Source: Narthecium ossifragum (Eukaryota > Streptophyta > Magnoliopsida > Dioscoreales > Nartheciaceae). From it: DNA of 64,000 nucleotides. The position numbers were made by a program, and so were the translations under genes. Below are positions 57,268 through 64,000 of the stretch, piece by piece (the first letter of the stretch is position 1; every line of letters begins with the position of its first letter). The DNA lies in assembly GCA_963920575.1 (NCBI GenBank), contig OY986969.1, forward strand, positions 14,338,615 through 14,402,614. Direction: 5' to 3'. The notes under the pieces were generated by a model. That model was not told the DNA's origin, ran no database searches, and saw nothing but the letters and a program-made list of their open reading frames with translations.

Positions 57268-58493
57268 TAGGGGTGAGCATTCGGTTCTCGGTTCGGTTCT
57301 CGGTCAAGAACCGAAGAACCGAACTTTCTTCGGTCCAGTTTTTTGAGAACCAAACCAAAGTTACATGAGAACCGAACCGAACTGAACCGAAATTTTCGGT
57401 TCCAAATTATTTAAAACCGAACCGAACCGAACTAGGTAAAGAACCGAACCGAACCAAAAATTTCGGTTCCAGAACCGAACTGAAATTTGCGTTTCCGGAA
57501 TGGCGTCGGAGGATCTTGGAGGTCGAGCTCGGGACGGCGTCGGAGCTCCGAGGGAGAGGGAGGTCGTCTGGTTCGGCGGCGAGGCGAGGTCGGAATGGGG
57601 TGAGCTCGCCGTGGGCAGCGGGGATCGGGTGCGGGGTGGGTCACCGGGTTCGATGGAGGCGATGGGTTCCCAGTGATCCACCCCATGTGCTTGAACGCAT
57701 AGCATAGGGGATTCCGATGAGGATCTTGGAGGTCGAGCTCGGGACGGCGTCGGAGCTCCGAGGGAGAGGGAGGTCGTCCGGTTCGGCGGCGAGGCGAGGT
57801 CGGAATGGGGTGAGCTCGCCGTGGGCAGCGGGGATCGGGTGCGGGGTGGGTCGCCGGGTTCGATGGACGCGATGAGGATCTTGGAGGTCGAGCTTGGGAC
57901 GGCGTCGGAGCTCCGAGGGAGAGGGAGGTCGTCCGGTTCGGCGGTGAGGCGAGGTCGGAATGGGGTGAGCTCGCCGTGGGCAGCGGGGATCGGGTGTGGG
58001 GTCGGTCACCGGGTTCGATAGACGCGATGAGGATCTTGGAGGTCGAGCTTGGGACGGCGTCGGAGCTCCGAGGGAGAGGGAGGTCGTCCAGTTCGGCAGC
58101 GAGGCGAGGTTGGAATGGGGTGAGCTCGCCGTGGGCAGCGGGGATCGGGTGCGGGGTGGGTCGCTGGGTTCGATGGAGGCGATGGCCGATGGGTTCCCAG
58201 GGATCGGGTGCTTGAACACATAGAATAGGGGAGGGTGGCTGAGTGCTGACCGGGTTAGCCAATATGGACAATTGGAGAGCCGGTTAGTTAGACCGGCTGA
58301 GACTTAGACCATAAATCAGTATAAAATGTTCGGTTCTTTGGTTCGGACCCGAACCGAACCGAATTTTTATTAAAGAACCGAACCCGAACTTTTCATACAT
58401 GCAAAGAACCGAACCGAAAAACCGAACCGAATGGACAGAACTAATTCGGTTCGGTTCGGTTCTTCGGGTTCGGTTCGGTTCTGCTCACCCCTA
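57268..58493. mobile_element. hAT-type non-autonomous element (1226 bp) inserted in RT
   Basis: Exact 8-bp target duplication CTTCCAGC at 57260-57267 and 58494-58501; termini TAGGGGTGAGCA and TGCTCACCCCTA form a perfect 12-bp inverted repeat. Next to each end GAACCGAACC / GGTTCGGTTC words are repeated many times. The middle is a tandem array with 155-bp units. It has no transposase. Open frames of up to 279 codons on the minus strand come from the GC-rich array and have no known domain. Confidence 0.93.
57511..58185. repeat. Tandem array inside the hAT element, 155-bp unit
   Basis: Units beginning GGATCTTGGAGGTCGAGCT start at 57511, 57721, 57876 and 58031. Steps are 210, 155 and 155 bp. The first unit carries about 55 extra bases (GATGGGTTCCCAG..ATAGCATAGGGGA) that reappear after the last unit, as if an element holding one unit plus its right flank had been duplicated. 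Confidence 0.88.
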
Positions 58494-58501
58494 CTTCCAG
58501 C

Positions 58502-59569
58502 ATGTCTCCCTGGGGGCACCAGTGTTGTTCGCAAAGAAGAAGGATGGTACCCTTCGACTTTGCAGAGACTACAGGCGGCAATAGGGTGACGGTGAAGAAC
58601 ATGTATCCGATGCCGAGGATCGACAACTTGTTTGACCAGCTGCGAGGATCATCAGTGTTCTCGAAGATCGACTTCCGCACCGGCTACCACCAGTTGAGGG
58701 TTCGGGATTGCGACATCCCAAATACGGCTTTTCGAACTCAGTATGGCCTGTACGAGTTCGTGGTGATGCTTTTGGGCTATCGAACGCACCAGCAGCGTTC
58801 ATGGGTCTTATGCAAAGGATCTTCCGGCCATTCCTAGACCAGTTCGTGGTGGTGTTTGTCGACGATAGTGTTGCAGCTAGTTCGGGAGCATCGGCTTTAT
58901 GCCAAGGCTTCCAAGTGCGAGTTGTGGCTTGCACAGGTGGGATTCCTTGGACACGTGGTGTCGGCAGCAGGGATCTCAGTTGACCCGGCCAAGGTCGAGT
59001 CAGTGGTACAGTGGCAGAGACCAAGGACAGTATTCGAGGTCCGCAGTTTTCTAGGCCTGGCGGATTACTATAGACGGTTAGAGCGGGACTTCTCTAGAGT
59101 TGCCGGACCGTTGACCAGACTGACACAGAAGGCCATCCCATTCGTGTGGGATGATGCTTGTGAGCGAGCCTTCGTGGAGCTGAGGACGAGGTTGACCAGT
59201 GCGTCGGTGCTGATCGTACCCGAGCGAGGTGTTGGTTATAGTGTCTACTGCGACACCAGCGGTGAGGGTTTGGGGTGTCTCCTCATGCAGGAGGGACACG
59301 TAGTTTCATATGGTTCTCGTCAGCTCAAGAACCATGAGAGGAACTACCCGACTCACGACTTTGATTTTGCAATGGTGGTCTTCGCCCTGAGGGACACGTA
59401 GTTTCATATGGTTCTCTGTCTTCTCGGACCATAAGAGTTTCAGGCACGTTTTCACCCAAAATGACCTCAACCTGAGGCAGCAACGCTGGATGGAGCTACT
59501 GGAGGACTACGACTTTGAGTTGCATTACCATCCTGGTAAGGCAAACGTCGTAGAGACGCGCTGAGCAGA
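58502..59569 (+). pseudogene. RT: Reverse transcriptase (rest) and RNase H of the chromovirus
   Basis: It reads [40 protein letters not shown] after a frameshift, [35 protein letters not shown] and the catalytic box VFVDD at about 58854. About 15-20 codons after the box are deleted, then [57 protein letters not shown] (RNase H), DHKSFRHVF and [19 protein letters not shown] follow. A 28-bp stretch is duplicated at 59290-59317 and 59390-59417. Integrase and chromodomain are not in the window. Confidence 0.88.
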
Positions 59570-61734
59570 TGATGATGATGCATAATGTTATATTTTTATT
59601 CCTTAATACTTATTCTCCTGTGCTTATTTGGTACCTAAATACATTCTTATATTTTGATTTAGGATGCAATTGAAGTCCTTAAGTTCGAAAAGAAGCTGAA
59701 AAGAGTATATAGATCAACTTTAAAGATTAAACTGTACCTGCTGATGAAGAACCAGATGATGTGCCATATATGGTTGGAATGCTCTTGAAGTCTAGTTTCT
59801 GAATAATTTTACGGTTCATGATTCGGAGTTTTCTAGAGGAAGTTACGATAATTTTAGTACCAACGGCGCAGTCTGGATGGCAAAACAGTAAATACTCAGG
59901 AAAGAAAGATCGATCATTTTCCCTAAGAGGATTGATCCTTTTATGCAGACAGACCTGACAGAACGCATACTTTTCAGATGATCACAGAAGGATCGATCCT
60001 CCTTTCACTCGAGAAGATGGAGGAAATCGGCGATGCAATGGATCGATCTTTCTCTTATCAAAGGATTCATCCTACTGAGAAGGATCGATCCTTTGTAAGC
60101 CTTTGCCTTACAAAGGATCGATCTTCCTTGAGCGTAGCCAGAAATTGAAGATTTTGATATCAAAGGATCGATCTTACACCTATGGAAAGATCGATCTTAC
60201 CTTCGCAGTGAAGAAAATTAACGGTTCAGATCTAATCTGAGGATGGAGAGACATTGGGCTATAAATAGGACTCTTTCTAGGGTTTGAGGGGGGATTCCTG
60301 GATACTTTTGGGGTGCTACTTTCTGAAGCTCTAAGAGGGGGGGTTATCTTAGGCTTTAAACAATAAAATCAATTAAGGAAATCTGAGTAGGAGGAGTCTA
60401 ATCAAATAATATGCTTTCAATGATAAGAGAAATAAATCTATATTAAAGCAAGGATGATAAGAGATGAGAGATAGAGAGATTGCACCATATTTTATAGTGG
60501 TTCGGCAAACCTTGCCTACGTCCACTCTCTCAAGGCACTCCTTGAGGTTCCACTACTTGCAAGACCTCTTACAAGTTGTCCACCAAGCTTCCGGGTGCTT
60601 GGCAACCTAGCCGCCAAGCTTACGGGTGCTTGGCAACCTTACAATCTCTCCAAGCTCTCTCTTGGATATTTCTCTCAATGTCTACTTCACACTTGAAATA
60701 GTTTTACAAAGGTTTAGCTCACTAATAAGAGATAGAAACTTGCTAGAATATGATTACAATAATCCCTGAGCTCCCTCTAAGTCCTTGGCAAGTTTGTTGG
60801 ACTTTCTCTTTTATAGCTGAGCTTCCAACCCTTCCAAATAGCCGCCCAACGGCTATTTCTTTCTCTTGCAACGGCTCTTTAACTGCTCTTTTCTGGACTC
60901 ACGGCCAACCGTCGCATCGTCCGCCAGGCTTTCCTTGAGCCACGGCTGATCCACCTATCGACCGTCAAGCCTCACGGTCGACCGTCCCATCGACCGTGAC
61001 ATCGTCCGCCATGCTTTCCTTGAGCCACGGTCGATCCACCTATCGACCGTCAAGCCTCACGGTCGACCATCCCATCGACCGTGACATCGTCCGTCAGGCT
61101 CTGTCTAGAAAACAGCTTCCCACGGTCGATACACCGATCGACCGTCGCTCCCTTTGAACCCAGTCACATAGGCCACGGTCAATCGGTCCATCGACTGTCA
61201 GCCTATTTTCCCAAGAACATCTTCCGCGGTCGATCCACGCATCAATCACCATTCCCACGGTCGATCCATGCCTCGTCCGTCGCATCGACCGTCAGTATAG
61301 AAACTCATTAAATATAATTTTAATGCTTTCCAAATTAAAGGATAATATTATTAAATCATTTTTTTATCATCAATTATATATTGACATCATCAAAACAATA
61401 TCTGGGCTAACACTTTCTACTCTTTTATATTTTCCCTAGGTTTTCTCTAGCTTATTGGAATCTTTTGAGGATTGTTTTGGATGGCCCTGCGTGGCTAAAT
61501 CTTGATTCTTGATCAAGGAGACTGAAACCTCGGAATCAATAAAACTGTGAGATCTAATCTATTTATATTATTCAGTTTATACTTGAGTATTGAATGTTAT
61601 TTTGTTCTTATATTCATGATTGTTTTCTCTAATTGTTAGGAGGCCTACTAGTTTATTATTCACCAAAATCTACTGCTAGGTTTGATATCAAATCCGTAAT
61701 TGTTTGATCCCTCGAATCTGCGAAGCAACTAGGG
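59570..61734 (+). mobile_element. TGATG-family LTR inserted after RNase H, 5' part, with a nested copia LTR
   Basis: It begins TGATGATGATGCATAATG directly after the pol sequence ...GCTGAGCAGA and follows the copy at 682-2202, interrupted at 60324-61412, up to AAGCAACTAGGG at 61734, equal to about 1692 in the reference copy. The remaining ~510 bp should lie beyond the window after the LTR that starts at 61735. The flanking five bases on the left are GCAGA. Confidence 0.85.
60324..61412 (-). mobile_element. Copia-type LTR (1089 bp) nested in the TGATG LTR, minus strand
   Basis: Target duplication CTTTC at 60319-60323 and 61413-61417. It shares nearly its whole length with 48280-49226 but has about 70 extra bases at its left end (TGAAGCTCTAAGAGGGG..AGTAGG). 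On the minus strand it starts TGTTAGCCC. The ACGGTCGA-type cluster lies at 60900-61290. Confidence 0.75.
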
Positions 61735-64000
61735 TGTGAGAACCTGTCCCTCCATTCCTGGATCGACCGCCTAGGTCGGGCCCGTGGCTCGTTGTGAACC
61801 ACAAGGGTAATTTGGTAGATTGCACCTTGTCGGTTTGTTTCACACTCGCGTGTGCACACACAGCCTTTGATTGATGATTGTGTTTGACAAGATCCTTTTA
61901 GGAGGACTTTGACCTTTGGATCGATCCAACTACTGTAGCGACCAACTACTGTAGCGAGCAGTTGAGCGACGAGGACGGCCGGCATGGCCGTCGCTCTCCG
62001 TTGTCAGAGGAGAGGACCTCTCCTTCGCCTTCTCCTTCACCTTCCCCCTCCTTCCCCGGCCTTCCCCTTCCTTCTCCTTCTCTTCTCCTTCTCTTCTTCC
62101 TTCTCTGCTTCTTCCTTCTTCTTTCTTCTCTTCCGCGGTTCTATTTTTTTTCGTCTGTTTCCTTCCGGGGCAGCCATCTTCTTCTCCTCCGTTCTCCCTC
62201 CTTCGGCCACCATTTTAGGTGTTCTAAATCTCGTTGGATCCGTGGCGACGAGAGGAATATCCCTGAAGTGGTTTGGAACCTTGTTGGCGACTGATTAGCG
62301 GGGAATCAGCCGAGGATTAGCGCAGTTCGGTAGGTTTTTCTATCTACGAGAGTGTTTAATGGGTTTCTCTTAATCTAGCCGGTAGATCTTATAGTTATTT
62401 GTGTTGTTAGCTTCCTCTTGCTTATTATAATTTTTGGTTTAAGTTTCATGATCTTTGGTTGAGTTTTTAGTAGGATTTATGCATGATTAATCTCGGATTT
62501 TCCGGTTTTTGCTATTATTGAAGGACATCCGGCTTGCGGCGCGTTTTTCGATCGGTACATTTATAATCTTGGGTTGTGATGAGCATACGAGTTGTAGATA
62601 TTTGCATCTACTCTCAAACCCAATTGATTTCATTATTTTTTGATTTTCCTATGATTTTTTATGGTTTTAGCACGGGTGGGCTGCGTTGCAGCAAGCATTG
62701 ATAAGTTAGCTTTGATTAGCGGTTTTGATTAGTGTTTTCCCGTTAATCCAACCGTTGGATGTTTATGCATTTTGAATATGTTGATCCTGGAATATAGCTC
62801 TACTGTAATCTAAGTTGGATCGTGAATCCGATGTCGTTTAGACGTCGGATTGACGGGTCAACTAGCTGCTTGTAGAGAATGTTTTGGTGTTTTGAATATA
62901 ATATTATAACCTCGGATTAAAATATTATATTTTTACTATTCATCAATGTTTTCGGGGTTGCTTCCCATTGCAGGAGTCCGCGGTTGATGTCTGTGATACC
63001 GTCGTAATGCCGGGACCCGCTGCGAATCGGCTGGCAGCGGTTGGTAGTACCGCTATAGCGATCCGGTTGGACTTGTATACTGCCTTGTCATACTGTTGCA
63101 TGCCTATTCCTCTTGCTTGTGTATGTTCATAGCATGCATTCTCTGTTGTGCATTAGCTGCATGGTTAGGGCGTGGATGATCTGTGGGTCACCGTCCCGAG
63201 GCTGGAAGCTCGGATTTATCCCTAAGACCGGGGTTGGGTAGCTTGGTACAGGTTCGAATTGTGGTGTCCAGTGAAACATGATGATAGGCTTAGATGACTG
63301 GTACACATGTTGCTTGATGATTATAAAGGTCGTGTTGGCCTTGAGTCGGATGCTGAGGTGTAGCCAGTGTCCCACTGTGTTGACCCTTGAGTAGAGGGGT
63401 TGCCTACTCAGTGGTGTCGTTTCCTGCCTGCAGTGTCGTTCCCTACTTGTGGGCCAGCAGTGTTGTTTCCTGCTACTGAGTGTGACCTGACATGTGACTA
63501 GCTCGGCTGGAAGACCATGATCGTAGGCCTCAGGGACACGCGGTGGGTTTATGGGGCCCCTGTATACACCCAGGTCTTACTTGTGGGCGACACTCTTGTG
63601 TTCCCCTTCCTTCTGTGTGACGTAGTGTAGAACCCTACTGAGCTTTATGCTCACTCCTACCCGGGCTGCGTTTTGTAGGTGCAGACGCCAGCTCTTCTTC
63701 AGTAGCCCTACCGGGCAGGTGTTTGGTGGCGCAGCGGCGTCTGGCGGTGTCTGAGGATCGGTGATCACTTTCTACACTTTTTTGTTATAGTTAGTCTCCT
63801 ACGGGAGTATGATGTATAAACTGTTGTAACCCCTTGAGGTTTTGGATTATTATATTATATCTGTTGAGGTTTTAAATTTGTTGTAATATTCATGGGTGCC
63901 TATGAATTGTTTAGTGAAATCAGTAAGTAGGGGTAAAACCCCTCGCCTTTATATTCGCATTTAGTTAGGTTCCGGTTCGCGTCGCCCGGCCCGGTTGGGC
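61735..64000 (+). mobile_element. Tekay/Del-like LTR, runs off the window
   Basis: It starts TGTGAGAACCTGTCCC after TAGGG and follows the LTR at 36590-38833 throughout, including the pyrimidine tract at 62000-62160 and the end block GCGTCGCCCGGCCCGGTT, which is cut about 20 bases before the expected end. It is either a solo LTR or the 5' LTR of a further element. Only one TGGATCGATCCA unit (61917) remains of the four-unit array of its relative. Confidence 0.9.

Noticed and set aside
57432..58271. Minus-strand open frame of 279 codons, the longest in the window
   Set aside because: It runs through the 155-bp GC-rich tandem array of the hAT element. 155 is not a multiple of three, so the repeat appears in different frames, and overlapping frames on both strands are equally open. 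No domain.

Overview
This window reads as repeat-dominated nuclear DNA of a flowering plant. The evidence is a dense nest of Ty3/gypsy and Ty1/copia LTR retrotransposons, an En/Spm (CACTA) transposon, a Mutator-like foldback element, a hAT element and two Helitrons, plus fragments of plant genes: a plastid-type ATP synthase gamma subunit, a CBL-interacting protein kinase, a CCS52/FIZZY-RELATED WD40 protein, and probably an organellar DNA polymerase I and a dynamin-related protein. I cannot name the species. I see no intact, conventionally structured host gene, and no tRNA gene, CRISPR array or bacterial feature.

Layout. (1) 1-4501: a minus-strand Athila/Tat-type LTR end with its tRNA-Asp primer site, a 1.5-kb LTR of a second family (called TGATG here), and a small minus-strand non-autonomous LTR element carrying a 424-bp tandem duplication and a 5S-rRNA-derived segment. 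(2) 4502-13548: a decayed plus-strand Athila/Tat-type element with gag, protease, RT, RNase H and integrase in order, bounded by partial LTRs. (3) 13549-27475: a short Tekay-type LTR start, unexplained sequence, then a decayed CACTA transposon (TNP2-like and Ptta-like genes, right terminus at 27475). A 3.9-kb, almost fully palindromic Mutator-like element (21255-25142, 10-bp target duplication) is inserted in its second gene. (4) 27476-32257: a dynamin-like exon fragment, a small CACTA-like element, a copia gag fragment and AT-rich DNA. (5) 32258-45729: two Helitrons joined head to tail on the minus strand, carrying captured exons. The left one holds CCS52/FZR and PolI exons and a 2.2-kb solo Tekay LTR. 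The right one holds CIPK exons, two ATP-synthase-gamma fragments (one fused in frame to the CIPK exon) and a solo Athila-type LTR. (6) 46030-64000: a Tekay/Del-like chromovirus whose 5' LTR (47604-55136) is split by three further LTR insertions, each with its own 5-bp target duplication. Its gag-pol is broken by stop codons, a hAT element in RT and a TGATG LTR after RNase H. Another Tekay-type LTR runs off the right edge.

The least explained signal is an array of 10-12-bp palindromes (TGGATCGATCCA type) in the LTRs. In the Tekay-like LTRs the palindromes sit exactly 21 bp apart with variable spacers. Similar GATC- or GTCGAC-centred arrays occur in LTR families that otherwise look unrelated. 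Insertion order follows from the nesting and from intact target-site duplications; all coordinates come from reading the sequence by eye.
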